A stretch of DNA of 64,000 nt, taken from assembly GCA_963678675.1 (NCBI GenBank), contig OY783201.1, forward strand, positions 16,237,769 to 16,301,768, in the 5' to 3' direction. The stretch comes from Xiphydria camelus. Its lineage: Eukaryota; Arthropoda; Insecta; Hymenoptera; Xiphydriidae. A program made the position numbers and the translations under genes. The notes beneath the pieces are model-generated. The model searched no databases, was not told the DNA's origin, and saw only the letters and a list, made by a program, of their open reading frames with translations. Each line of letters opens with the position of its first letter. The first letter of the stretch is position 1. Of the stretch, positions 33,688-45,065 are shown one piece after another.

Positions 33688-34037
33688 ATGTCGTCTTCAG
33701 AGGATGATGTAATCGTGGCGTGCATGCTACGTCGCAAAACTAGAAAACGTAAATACCGGGTGTATCCCTTCTATTCTATAAATGTGGTACAGAGTTCACA
33801 TGTAGTTGCGCGAGAATTGCACGATCCTGCTAAGTTCCAACGATTTTACCGCATGAACAGATAATCATTTCAATTGTTGGTGGAGAAACTGACACGTTAA
33901 CTGCAATATGAATCATGCGTGATTCACAAGTAGTGTACTTTAACCCGGCAGCGTTGGTGGCTGGCAGTCAATGTGTTAAATCCTATACTGAAAAAGAAGG
34001 ATACCAATTACCGTCGGACAATTAGTATTGAAGAAAA
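33688..34037 (+). pseudogene. Harbinger transposase, 5' exon (interrupted)
   Basis: ATG at 33688 opens MSSSEDDVIVACMLRRKTRK, then ELHDPAKFQRFYRMN (about 33815-33860), the helix block before the DDE core of HARBI1-like transposases. It ends DTNYRRTISIEEK, a conserved family motif. Stops near 33862 and 33898 and a frameshift near 33950 disable it. Homology stops exactly where repeat B copy 2 begins (34038). The continuation is found 2.4 kb downstream. Confidence 0.8.
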
Positions 34038-34323
34038 ATCAAGAGACACGGCAGTGTCTCGCGGCATGTTCGTTCAACGTCGCAGCACCCGTGTATCTTT
34101 ACAGGAAAAATGTCTGCCCCCTTCACCCCTCAATTTTTGCATAGAATTTTCTCAATAAATATATATGGTTATAACTAAAACTATGCTTAGTTACGCCATA
34201 TAAATTGATTATTCTCTATTGATAAAGACCAGAATAAATTTTATAAGTTACATATTAACAGAGATTCATCCTTAACAACGCGAAGCCACGCCCCTCCCAC
34301 CTAAAACTCGAGAATTTTAGATT
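34038..34323 (+). repeat. Dispersed repeat B, copy 2
   Basis: Inverted copy of 11543-11861, starting ATCAAGAGACACGGCAGTGT. It is inserted in the codons after the EEK of the Harbinger transposase and therefore younger than that element. Confidence 0.85.
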
Positions 34324-34929
34324 TATCTTCCGATATCTATATGTCAAAATGTCACAAAAATTCCGGCAATCTTCGGCGATAGTCGGCCATGATCGGAAAT
34401 ATGTATACATAGATGCGATCAAACACGCACACGCGCCATTGAATGTGTGAGATATATTCCGGCTTTCATCGTCGACTTTTCGGCGATGATCGGAAATGCG
34501 TACACAAATGCGACCACACGCATACGCTATCAAATTTATGTAAGAGAAAATATATGTATGACTTCAAATTCCTGTATCTCCTTTCCTAATTACTTTAAAA
34601 ATATTTTTTCTTTTTCCTTGAATTCAGAAAATTATAGTGAGCATTTCCATTACTGCAATTACTTCCATGCAATAACATATATTATGGTTTCATGCCGATT
34701 ATATATGTTCAATTGCTCGTTTTATATGGTGACAGTAAATGTATCAAGCTGTCAAAATAGCTTAAAAAAAAGAAGGAAATGACATGACGCTATATTATCG
34801 ACTATCGTATTATTTATACCTTACCGACTGCCGAAGTCAAATTTCAAGGTATCGGCCATAGGTATGACTTTGATCGGTTTGCCCGCGGACATACGGCAGT
34901 TATTTACGAAAATCCATTCACGAACGAAT
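34324..34929. other. No gene seen
   Basis: Contains repeated GGCGAT.GTCGGCCATGATCGGAAAT...ATGCG words (34360-34510) that look like a short diverged duplication, and at 34826-34890 a GACTGCCGAAGTCAAATTTC segment also present in the centre of repeat A copy 1 (about 3930). Confidence 0.45.
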
Positions 34930-35612
34930 TGTTCTGGGGAAAATATATATATTATTATCGAAACATTAATTATAAAATAATTTCAAAATATCACGAGAAT
35001 AAATCAAAAGTAACGTGGTCATAATTAATTGACTCGTATCGGTATAAAATGTGAGACTTTAATTTTGTAGTAATAAAAAGCTATTCTCCTACATGTACAT
35101 ATTCTCCCCATGAATAAATTCCAAAAAGGAGTGAAATCTTGTCACAAAAATAGATTCTCTGTAAAAAAAAAGACGGCATGTTCATTCAGTGCCAACAAAA
35201 TTGATACGTAAAATACTCTCCAAAAAAGATTATATATAAAAAATAAAAGGCATAATTTGAAAGGAAAATGATTGTAAATCACGTTACTACAAAAATTGAC
35301 GACAAAAAATGTATTTAAAAAATGTCATAAAAAAGAACTTGCCGCGTTTTTTCTTTCAAAATAAAAAATTCACAGATAGAAAATTATATTCGATGTTTAT
35401 GCACTTGTGACTTTAAATAAATTCATACAGATATTATACCACCAGTATATAGTGAGAAAAATATGAAAACTTAAACGCGGCAAGTTCTTTTTTATGAAAA
35501 TTTGGTTATAAATTTGTTGTCGTCGAATTTTTTAGTAACTTTTGATTTACAATAATTTTCCTTTCAAATGATGCCTTTTATTTTTTATGTATTGCTTATT
35601 ACCCTAAGGTAA
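34930..35612 (-). repeat. Foldback repeat A, copy 2
   Basis: Inverted relative to copy 1 (3630-4500). It includes the flank 34980-35150 and both hairpin arms (35150-35345 and about 35460-35612). Its centre lacks about 100 bp that copy 1 has. Confidence 0.85.
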
Positions 35613-35688
35613 GTAACGCAAAATCTGAAACTAACCATAATTTTTATTGAACTGAAAAAATACACAAATCCTTTCAAAAAAATTTAAC

Positions 35689-35997
35689 CTATGGTTGATA
35701 CCCGTTATCGTGTGGATACCCTAAGAAAGGTTGTAACACGCTATCAGTGTAAGCATTGCTGATGACGGTGGAAGGAAAATGTTCATTACTGGTACTTTGG
35801 TGGCTGCAGCTGGTAGTTGTGCTGAAGGCTGTTGGAGGGCGAGAGTACCTATCTACACTTGATGTATGATCTTCCTCTTGCAGTATTTCTTCAATGAGCT
35901 CGATTACTTTCCGTTTAAACTTTCTTTTTTGAGTAGAATTCATTACTTCCATGTCAAGTAATAGACTAAGGAGAAATTTCTGATCAGCACTTTCCAA
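35689..35997 (-). pseudogene. BESS-motif exon of a Harbinger MADF gene
   Basis: Encodes SADQKFLLSLLLDMEVM...KRKFKRKVIELIEEIL, a BESS protein-interaction motif, followed by a Ser/Thr-rich tail ending at a TAG/TAA near 35689. It joins the MADF exon at 36144-36407 after a linker (about 35998-36140) whose frame is shifted once. MADF-BESS proteins are the usual second ORF of animal PIF/Harbinger elements, helping transposase to bind DNA. Confidence 0.75.
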
Positions 35998-36143
35998 TGG
36001 CGTAGGTAATCATGTTGGCTTTCTTGGCTTCAAAATATTCGACAAAGCATCTGTCTGCGTCATATTCTACATTTTTCTTTCTTTTCACGGAGGCATGGCG
36101 GCCATCAGTCTTCTTTTCTGTATTTGTTGGTATCTGAGGATAT

Positions 36144-36407
36144 TTATGTAGTATGATTTAACTCAACTTCCTGAATTTCGTTCTGCGTTTCACCTGTCTC
36201 CTCCCCCTCATCCGAACGGTCAATCTCTGTAGGTGCAATTAAATTACCCTTTTGTTTCGGACCACTGTTGATGAATGGTATAAGGAACTGTAACAAATCC
36301 TCTAAATAGTATTTTTTCTTGATTCCTGCAGCAGATCCACTAGGAGCATTTTTTCTATAATGCCTTAAGAAACCCGTTCTTATGTTCTTACATCTGTCTT
36401 TACAGGC
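36144..36407 (-). pseudogene. MADF domain, second exon
   Basis: Begins after a good acceptor (TTTTTGTTTCAGTTCAG) with ACKDRCKNIRTGFLRHYRKN and SGSAAGIKKKYYLEDLLQFL, the C-terminal half of a MADF domain. Phase 0 matches exon 1. A stop follows NHTT at 36144. Confidence 0.8.
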
Positions 36408-36457
36408 CTGAACTGAAACAAAAACCATCTAATTTACTTTTTAGGTATTTATGTACA

Positions 36458-37231
36458 GGAGATAGTTACCGAGCGTTAACATACTATTTTATGAGAGGCC
36501 TTACGACAATCAGTACAATTATTGCAACTACAACTGAAGCCATTTGGACTGTTCTGCAACCCGAATATATGAGTATTCCAACACGAGAATAGTGGGAAGC
36601 GATTGCCGATCGTTACTCTACTCTTTGGAATTTACCAAATTGTTTGGGTTCGTTGGACGGCAAACATTTCCGAATAAAGTGCCTTCTCAAAACAGAATCA
36701 ACGTTTTATAATTACAAGGGGTACTTTTCAATAGTGCTTATGGCATGTGCAGATACTGACGGATTATTTACTACAATAGATTTCGGGGAAATAGGAAGAA
36801 ACAGTGATGGTGCTGTTTTTCGATCTTCAAATTTAGGACGTTTATTGGAATTAGGAATCTTGGAGTTACCACAGCCTAAACCGCTTCCGTCAACGAATGA
36901 TGATTTCCCTTATTATTTCGCAGCAGACGAAGCTTTCCCACTTAAAAAGTACAGAATACGACCGTACTTAAAACGTACTTTAAATAACAAGAGAGACGAG
37001 TTTTTAACTATCGTTTATCAAAAGGACGGAAAAGTGTGGAATGCGCATTCGGAATGTTGGTGTCTAAAAATTTCGTTTATTTAAAAGACCTATCTGTTGC
37101 AAAAAGAAACCATAAATTCTGTCATAAAAGCTGCATGTGTTTTACACAATTTCATTCGTGTACAGCAAGGAATCTATTGTCATCCAACCGAATTTGATGC
37201 GGGACCAGGATCAGCTACTAGTCGATACTGA
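36458..37231 (+). pseudogene. Harbinger transposase, DDE core exon
   Basis: It follows TTTATGTACAG and starts at the GDSYRALTYYFMRGL motif, continuing from the 5' exon family-wise. Catalytic residues are visible: LGSLDGKHF (first Asp, about 36650), IGRNSDGAVFRSS (second Asp, about 36803) and SVECAFGMLVSK (Glu, about 37040, in a shifted frame). The C-terminal VLHNFIRV box lies near 37150 and the frame ends at TGA 37231. A TAG at about 36588 and the frameshift near 37020 inactivate it. Confidence 0.87.
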
Positions 37232-37373
37232 TAATACACCAGCATCAGAAACACGGAATTATTCACACGCGCAAAGAATGCGAGAAATACCGTGTATTTC
37301 ATGACATCAGCTGGATCGATACCATACAAATGAAGTAAAACGGTGTAAAAAATTCTTGCAATAAATAATTTAC

Positions 37374-37523
37374 CTGTGTCTCCAATTTTTTTTTTGAGAT
37401 TTCCACCCACGCTCTCTCCTTGAGATCCACACGGGAGTAATTTGTATGTGTTGTGTCATATAGACAAGGGTACAGTTCCACTAGACCCACAAATTTAGAG
37501 GTTATCGCAGCTTCTTCGGCCAT
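37374..37523 (-). pseudogene. MADF domain, first exon
   Basis: 150 nt from ATG 37523 to a GTAAAT donor. It encodes FVGLVELYPCLYDTTHTNY...KERAWVEIS, the N-terminal half of a MADF domain, ending in phase 0. The Harbinger transposase core exon lies on the other strand inside the intron that separates it from exon 2. The reading frame is open upstream to 37631, but MAEEAA fits a domain start. Confidence 0.78.
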
Positions 37524-37714
37524 TCTTTGTGACAATTTGAAAGAGACTAGCGACTGCGACGCAGCTTGCACAGTTGCCCCACTACAGTTGTTAACTAGTT
37601 GCGTCGATTTCAGTTCAGTGGGGGGAAACACATATATTTAAATACAAATGCCCCGCGTCGCATTGCCGTCGCGCTGCCGTTGTTAGTTGCTTTGGTGAGA
37701 ACACGGCCTAATAA
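37524..37714. mobile_element. Probable right end of the Harbinger element
   Basis: A GC-rich stretch ends ...TTTGGTGAGAACACGGCC followed by TAA (37709-37713 region). GGCCGTGTTCTCACC as an inward terminus resembles the GGCTGTGTTCCAAT ends seen at 27619. No matching left end was found near 33600, so the left terminus is presumed lost. Confidence 0.5.
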
Positions 37715-38683
37715 TGAATCTTCGGATCTATTACCGCTAATGCGTCTAATTCTAATTCCTTTTTTAGTTCTATCTGATTTTGCATTCATATTTTGGACAT
37801 ATGATGTATAAACCTTAAAACAGAAGAAAGGACAAGCTTTATCCTAAATATACCGAAATCTGCCATAATAGTCCACTGTAACCTCAAAGTTGCAGAACTG
37901 TATCATAAAAAATAGTAACAAAATGATAATTAAAATGCAAACAAATAAGTTGTTATTGATATACAAACCCAGACATATTATATACACAATTTTTTGTTCG
38001 GCAAACATCGACAGAAGCACAAATAATTTCAACTGGTACAAATGGTTTCGCTTGTTTCTACTGCTGACAGTTTGCACAGCATTTGTTTTGTTATTTCAGG
38101 ATGATGGTACTAGCAACCGTCATGAATGTTGGTATTGGTTGTCTCGGAGACATAATAGAATTAAGATGTATACGTCATCTCACGAGATAAACTAAAGTTA
38201 TTTGGTAAAATGTCGATAAATTAGCATGTGACCTGAAAGTTACACGGGCCCATAGAGGGAAATAATGTTAATGGGGTTGGGACATTTGGAAAAAAGATTT
38301 GTAATTAACTAGGTATATCAATATGTTCCTATGTTCATAAATATTCTGCAGAAAATTGCTTTTTCAATTTTCAATAACTCTGTGTAACGTCAAAATGCAA
38401 TTTGAAGTGCTAAATTTCAAATGCGGCTATAAGGTCAACCAGGGGAAATGGGGGCAGGGGTTAATGGGGACGGGTACTCAGGAAATGGGAACAGGGGTTA
38501 ATGAGGATGAGTACTGTAATTTCCTAACTGCTTCAACTATAAAATAAAGAATAATCCTTACTAAAACGTATCTTACTATTCTCCTTATAAACTTCAGAAA
38601 GCCGACTCCGTTTTTAGCATGAATCTTTAACTGTTCAGGTTTGTCCTCATTTGTACCGCTTCCTGCATTAGAGCGATATATCG
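37715..38683. other. No gene seen
   Basis: AT-rich. A G-rich stretch at 38440-38510 contains an imperfect duplication of GGGGTTAATGRGGAYGRGTACT. No coding signal. Confidence 0.45.
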
Positions 38684-38761
38684 TCACCTCAATATAGGTT
38701 TGTTCAATAACCTCCTTTTGGGAATGGAACATTGAACAAACCTATATTGGGGTGACGATAT
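38684..38761. repeat. 78-bp hairpin
   Basis: Arms of 31 bp (ATATCGTCACCTCAATATAG and reverse complement, one mismatch) around a 16-bp loop. Confidence 0.88.
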
Positions 38762-39253
38762 GCCAATTAAAACTCTGTTCCCATTTGCCCCGGATCATGG
38801 AGTAAATGGGGACACAACACTAATTAAAAGAAAAATATATGCAGTTCCTCTGCTTTTTGTTTTGGATATCATTCTTTTGGATGAACATTGGCCACAAAGG
38901 AGGTATAAATGGCTGTATCAATTTCACATTTCGCAGCTAATAGTCTACGAATCAGTACTGATATATAATTGAAATTGAAGTAAGTGTCTCCGATTATCCC
39001 GATTGACCTTAGAATCATTATGATTGGTCGAACACATGATACGTCACAACTTTCCGTCGTACGGTTGAATCGTCCAATTGCGGTTTCGGTAGTCTAACCT
39101 AGTCTTGGCGTAGCGCCGTAATCGCAAGTAGACAGCAGACGCTCAACCCATTTGTTGAATTCAGGGCTGTACCATTTCAAATGATGAATGTGCTCCCTCG
39201 GTCATGTAGACAATTTAAAACCACATTTCTTCATATCTTCACGATCTTTTATA

Positions 39254-39825
39254 CAGGGTCTCCACGTACGTTGTTGACATAGGACGATATGGCACGTAGC
39301 GTTTTGTAGACTGTAGGCTGTACGCTATTGGTCGGAGACGCAAGGACGACGAGCGATTGGCTCTGTCTATCGCCGGCAGACGTCAATAGTCACGAGAGAA
39401 GTTCCCTAGGGCGTAAACATCTAGCAGACGAGAAAGTATGGCGGGCGACGCGTACGCGTCTTTACAAAGTGGAATTTGTCTGAGTAATTGTATTTTTTGA
39501 AAATAAAACGTGGTTTTCAAAGTTAATAAAATATTTCCATTCGATCCTCGGACGCGCTTGGAAAACCACGTTTTGTTTTCAAAAAATACAATTACTCCGA
39601 CAAATTCCACTTTGTAAAGACGCGTACCCGTCACCCGCTGTACTTTCTCGTCTGCTAGGTTTTTACGCCCTAAGGAACTTCTCTCGCGACTATTGACGTC
39701 TTCCGGCGATAGACAGAGCCAATCGTTCGTCGTCCTTGCGTCTCCGACCAATAGCGTACAGCCTACAGTCTACAAAACGCTACGTGCCATATCGTCCTAT
39801 GTCAAGAACATACGTGGAGACCCTG
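39254..39825. mobile_element. 572-bp palindromic MITE, TA target
   Basis: CAGGGTCTCCACGTA at the left and its complement at the right, flanked by TA. The two halves are near-perfect reverse complements over about 265 bp each, around a centre of about 40 bp (GTTAATAAAATATTTCCATT). Mariner-like ends, no transposase. Confidence 0.92.
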
Positions 39826-39882
39826 TAGATTAAAATGCACTCTTTACACGTATAGTCCTTTATCAATATACTACGTTCTATA

Positions 39883-41133
39883 CAGGGTGTCCGTAAAGTA
39901 TGGAAACGGTTGAATATCTCGAAAAGTATGCTTCAGATCGGGAAACGAAAAAATACGTATCTGATATATTTTTAAAAAAACTATCAAATGACACCAAGAT
40001 TGATCCCACACCCCAACCCCTGTGGGTGGGGGAGAGGGAAGCTTCAAAATCTTAAATAGGAACCCCCACTTTTGATTGCATATTCGCATTCTACATTAGA
40101 AACTACATAACTTTTATTTGAAATATTTTTTTCGATTCGTGGCAGATGGCGCTATAATCGACGAAATTCAAATTTTTCGGTTTTTGCAACTGAGAGTCGA
40201 TTTATTCGATTCTGCAATACAATTGCGATAGAAATTTACATTTGCTGTAATTTTTGTTTTGCAAATTTGAATTTACAGTAAATATTTTGTCGTTAGACAT
40301 TTAAAAATCTGTTATAAAAGTACTTTTAGCGTAACCCAGAAGCAACGACGTGGATATAATAGTTTTCTGTTCCCTTCGGGGTGCTTGATTCAGGTGAGTC
40401 CTCTCGCCTCTCACCATCGGGGTGCTTGATTCAGATGAGTCCCCTCGCCTCTTACCATCGGGGTGCTTGATTCAGGTGAGTCCCCTCGCCTCTCACCATC
40501 GGAGGAAAAATGGGATAAAAAATAATAAAATCGACGGGTCCGAGCGTTTTTCCAGAAAATGTACCGTTTTCGACATAATCGCATGTTTCCATACTTTCCG
40601 ATGGTGAGAAGCGAGAGGACTCACCTGAATCAAGCACCCCGAAGGGAACAGAAAACTATTATGTCCACGTCGTTGCTTCTGGGTTACGCTAAAAGTACTT
40701 TTTTACCAGATTTTTAAATGTCTAACGACAAAAGATTTACTGTAAATTCAAATTTGCAAAACAAAAATTACAGCAAATGTAAATTTCTATCGCAATTGTA
40801 TTGCAGAATCGAATAAATCGGCTCTCAATTGCAAAAACCGAAAAATTTGAATTTCGTCGATTATAGCGCCATCTGCCACGAATCGAAAAAAATGTTTCAA
40901 ATAAAAGTTATGTAGTTTCTAATGTAGAATGCGAGTATGCAATCAAAAGTGGGGGTTCCTGTTTAAGATTTTGAAGCTTCCCCCTCCCCCACCCACAGGG
41001 GTTGGGGTGTGGGATCAATCTTGGTGTTATTTGGTAGTTTTTTTAAATATATCAGATAGGTATTTTTTCGTTTCCCGATCTGAAGCATACTTTTCGAGAT
41101 ATTCAACCGTTTCCATACTTTACGGACACCCTG
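39883..41133. mobile_element. 1.25-kb palindromic MITE, TA target
   Basis: Ends CAGGGTGTCCGTAAAGTATG, flanked by TA. Arms of about 490 bp are very similar; the centre (40370-40640) carries a 41-bp tandem repeat on one side with a single matching unit on the other. No transposase. ORFs at 40929-41138 and 39871-40089 are mirror images of the same arm and not genes. Confidence 0.92.
40377..40499. repeat. 41-bp tandem repeat, three units
   Basis: Unit CGGGGTGCTTGATTCAGGTG... through CTCTCACCAT, three copies with two or three substitutions. One inverted unit sits in the opposite arm at about 40600-40642. Confidence 0.95.
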
Positions 41134-41615
41134 TATAAAAACTTGTACTCTGATATAAGCAACGAAAATTTCCATTACCCGGAGGTAAGAAAATATTTGT
41201 ATACGGCTTTGAGGAGCACATCCTGCGTCATTTCCTTTTCATATTCCGCTTAAATTCACTGTTCTTAATTCGCGAATAACTATGGGAATAATGATCTTTA
41301 AGCAAAATCCTCTCAGAGGAGTGTCAATCTAGATATAAACTATTTTTTTCAGAAGAAAAAAAATGTTCTTGCCCTAACCCCATTATTTAAACAATTTTAG
41401 TTGAATACGTATCACGTTAGGGAACCTTTAATATCCATGTTTTTAAGTTATTTTTTTTGTGTGGTTAATTCCAATATTTATTCCAGCTGTTTATATTTAT
41501 TGCAAACAGTATCTACTGTAACCAAGACTTTCTCGGATTATTGATGCAAGAAATTATTGTTAAACAATTTTATTTAAGAATTGTCGATATAGGAATGATG
41601 GATGAGAAATATTAA

Positions 41616-41855
41616 CACTAGAACTATACCGCAACCGGTCAATTTGACCGGTGTCTTATTCAGAGTTCCATTCAACCTCAATTATTTCGTAACCCGTGAG
41701 GTTTTTGTGAAAATTGGTAGAACACTTTTTTGTAGAGCATATTTCGGTCTACAAAAAAGTTCCATAGCAGTGTGGACAAAAAATCCACGGATAACGAGAT
41801 AATCACCCGCCAAAACGACCGTCTTATAAAGCGCGACCATTCGGTAGTTCTAGTG
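41616..41855. mobile_element. piggyBac-type MITE
   Basis: Ends CACTAGAACTA at both termini, each flanked by TTAA (41612-41615 and 41856-41859), the target of piggyBac transposases. Two short inner inverted repeats (CGGTCAAATTGACCGG; TTTTTTGTAGA...TCTACAAAAAA) add structure. No ORF. Confidence 0.88.
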
Positions 41856-41934
41856 TTAAGATCATTTTAATAAATTTATTGTAAAGTATTTCTGAGTCTA
41901 TAAATTTAATATCGCAAGTCTTGGTATTGCAAGT

Positions 41935-42490
41935 ATTGCAAGCAATTTTAGTTGTTTAACAAAACGGATATCGAAGGTACTTACGTGGTACATAGTCATG
42001 CAGATGAGAGTACAGCCTTAGTTAGCGAAGGGTAGACTGGGGACAAGTAGCCGCACCCGGAAAGTGCCAATCACTGGATTGCCGAAGTAACACTGCGCTA
42101 CAATAATTACAAGTTTGTTTATAAAGTGACCGTGTTTCTGAATGGATGACCGGAAAGTACATGAGTGTGGCTACATGCTCATTTCTTTCTTCAGATTTTA
42201 AAAAAGTGGTGAGTCCCAAATAAAAGGGATTCAAATATTTGTTTAAATATTTATTTGTAAAAAGTATGAATTATTAATTGTTTACACTTCTTATTATTCG
42301 TATAAAGTTAAAACATATATGCACGGATATCCGTGTTAGTGTGCCATATTTCATTGAGCTGTAATTTTTACTTTTAGTTCTATGATTTTTTAAATTAAAC
42401 CGGTCCTAAAATTTCTAAGCGTTGTAACTCCTATGGTTAAAAAATTTTCAGAAAATGCTTGGCATACGTACTTTGAATGCAGCTGGCAAT
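41935..42490 (+). repeat. Element C, partial second copy
   Basis: About 80 percent similar by eye to 23690-24230, same orientation (GTGGTACATAGTCATGCAG, GAGTAGCCGCACCCGGAAA, GAAAGTACATGAGTGTGGCT). It lacks the terminal ATCTATCAC end, so it is 3' truncated. Confidence 0.82.
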
Positions 42491-43078
42491 AACATATGAA
42501 GGGCTTGGTGCAAAAACCGGTCAAAAAGGCCAAATTTTGCGAAATTGACTTTTCGGTGGTTTTGGGGCAGTAAAAGGTATAGGGACCGTGTACGAGCTGA
42601 AAAATAGCGACTCGTAGCGGCAACTGTTGCCAAAACGTTGGTGAAAAGTAACTGTAGCGTGTTTGTCAGCGTTGACGTTTGTCATGGATGAATTTGAAAT
42701 TTATTGTGGATTTCGGCATTTCTTATAAATTATTAACAATTAACTCAAAATAAACGTACAGCGCCCGTAACCAACACAAATACAGTCACGAACAAGTTGT
42801 AAATATGTTCCATCAGAGGACGCTGACGCTTGGATGCACGGTCTCTATAGCTTTCGTTTGGAGCAAGAACCCAGCACATAACGTGTATACTTTTAGACTG
42901 AGCTGCGTGTGACCGTTTCTTGCACTAATTAGTATCTTAGTAGCTTCTTTTCATTGGTGGCAATAATTAGTTATGTGTTTCACGTGGTTGGTTATTACTG
43001 CCGACGCGAACATAACTTCGAGAAACTTGCCAGTCACGGTTGATTTCGTACTCGCTGTCGAGAACAAATATCCGAAGA
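42491..43078. other. No gene seen
   Basis: Spacer, probably including the 5' untranslated part of the next transposon ORF. Nothing else recognised. Confidence 0.4.
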
Positions 43079-44240
43079 ATGAGTGATCCTAGTGAGTCAT
43101 CAAGTGAAGAAGATCCTTTTCACCAATCAGATGATACTGATGGCGACCCTGACTTCATCCAGGATGGTCATAGTTGTGAAAAAAGAGGAGCAGTGCACAA
43201 TCTTCAAGAAGTTCCTGATGAACAGTCAAGTAGCGACATAGAGCTGGGTAAAATATATATAGTTTTCCGTTTCTCGGCTTATTTCTAGTTTTTTTACTTT
43301 TAATGTGGATAAGACTTCAAATGATAGGTCGAAAAAGAATAGCAAGAAACGTATACGTACTCCTGACAAATGGGAGAGAAACAAAAGAAAACTGAATAGG
43401 AATTCTGGTAAAAAGTACAGGAATAGCATTAGCAGAGAAATTCATGCAAAAGTTCAGGGACTTTAGATGCCAATGTCTCGTGGTGAATGTTACGATAAAT
43501 TTACAGAATTTGAGAAAGATGATATATTTATTAAATTTTATAAAATGGAAGATAAAAACATTGAAAAGATAGTTATTTGGCCACCTCTATTGACGTAAAG
43601 CATATATCACGTAGGAGGTAGACATCCATTGATGAGAAAAAATTTTTTCTTATTTTCACAAGGTCAAAGTGGGTGCAAAAACTGAGAAAGTTTGTCGTAC
43701 AGCGTTTTGTAATTTATATGCTGTGACTAAGTCCCGAGTTTTACGACTTTACCAACTACGTGCAGCAGGGAAACTTGTTGACAAAGATGATCGTGGTAAA
43801 CATCAAAATCGTCCAAATAAGAAACCGGAAAACATTTCTGTGTCAGTTAGCGACTACATTAGGAGTTTCCCGGCGCGAGTGTCACATTATTACAGGAATG
43901 AGTCTAAAAGAACATATTTGTCACCTGATCTTAACATTAAAAAGATGTACCATTTGTACTTGGAGAAATACGAACCTGAGCAGTTTGTACTAACGAACAA
44001 ACAGCGCTTCAAACCAGTAGTTACATATGACTATTATTATAGACACTTCATGGATCATATCATTTGGATTCCCTCGCACTGACACATGCGCTACTTGTGA
44101 TGAGTTTAAAGTTCAGATTGACAGCGCTTCTAGTGATGAAGATATTCAAAGATTGACTCAAAAGAAGGAACTACGTCTTCGGTAAGCTCAAGCTTTTTAC
44201 GATGATCTGAGAGTCTTGAGGAAAATTATAATATTATTTA
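43079..44240 (+). pseudogene. Transposon-encoded protein, N-terminal to middle part
   Basis: An acidic first exon (MSDPSESSSEEDPFHQSDDT, 43079-43246) ends at a GTAAAA donor. After TTATTTCTAG the frame continues with RIRTPDKWERNKRKLNRNSG, then CYDKFTEFEKDDIF, and in another frame KVCRTAFCNLYAV, DDRGKHQNRPNK, and the GFPRTDTCATCDEF motif near 44065-44105. This order is that of a widespread insect transposon protein of uncertain class, with a CxxC near the middle. Stops (about 43465, 43600) and shifts break it, and the DDE part is missing after 44240. Confidence 0.6.
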
Positions 44241-45060
44241 TTTGCATCAAACGATTAATAAAACATATTTGAATATATTTTTGTACACAAGTATCGATTG
44301 CAATAAAATTTTTATAAATATTATAAATTTGATTTATTTATATGTTATAGACTATCCTTAGTTAACAGCCAACAGAAATATAAAAAACTCGTCCTATGAA
44401 TAAATGCCAGTTATTGGGGTATCCTGCCACACTGTGCGTCGCCTCACTAATGCTGTGAGTAACGTCAAGTTGACGGCATGACCGGCGCGGCCGATACAGT
44501 AATATCAAAAGAGTTGAAATAAATCAATCTGCCCTACCTGCGAGATTTGGAGTGCTGTGTGCGGCGCATGCGTCTTGAGAGCGGCCGATGCGATCAAACT
44601 TTTTAAGAAATCCGCCTCTACTGCGTGCGTTTTTTCAACAATGACACGTTTATAACTGACCCCCCGCGCAACCCGTACCATACAAATGTTATGTCCATAG
44701 GACATTTTAGTTGCGTTAAATGCAAATGCCACTCCTAACTTTAAATCGTTGGCCACGTTGGTCATGCTGTCCACTTCAGGGTAGAGAATCTGCTGTATTT
44801 AACATCGATACCACCAAATGTCTCGAGAGCCGAAGCGCCACCTACATGACAGATGTTGACTTCGTGAACTAAATTGCTCCTCACTCCACACCAATCTACG
44901 CACCTCGCATCCCGTCTCACCCTCTAAGGACTCCCCTCACCTACCCTATATCCCATTCAGAAATGCAACCCAAAAAGGAAACAAATTGCTGAAATGAAAG
45001 GCATCTAAAGGCAACTTTGTTTATTTTCGAAACGAGGTGCCATTTAGCATTCATGTATTA
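44241..45060. other. No gene seen
   Basis: AT-rich start and GC-richer second half (44420-44960). A minus-strand ORF at 44505-44774 has no recognisable domain. Confidence 0.4.
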
Positions 45061-45065
45061 AGTGT

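Noticed and set aside
38040..38195. Possible exon after TTGTTATTTCAG at 38099
   Set aside because: The frame ends after 32 codons and does not resemble the expected continuation of HYDIN or any transposon protein.
39383..39751. 122-residue minus-strand ORF
   Set aside because: Lies wholly in one palindromic MITE and is a by-product of its arms; no family resemblance.
44505..44774. 89-residue minus-strand ORF starting MDSMTNVANDLKLG
   Set aside because: No recognisable domain, no homologous copy in the window and no splice or promoter context. Unsupported.
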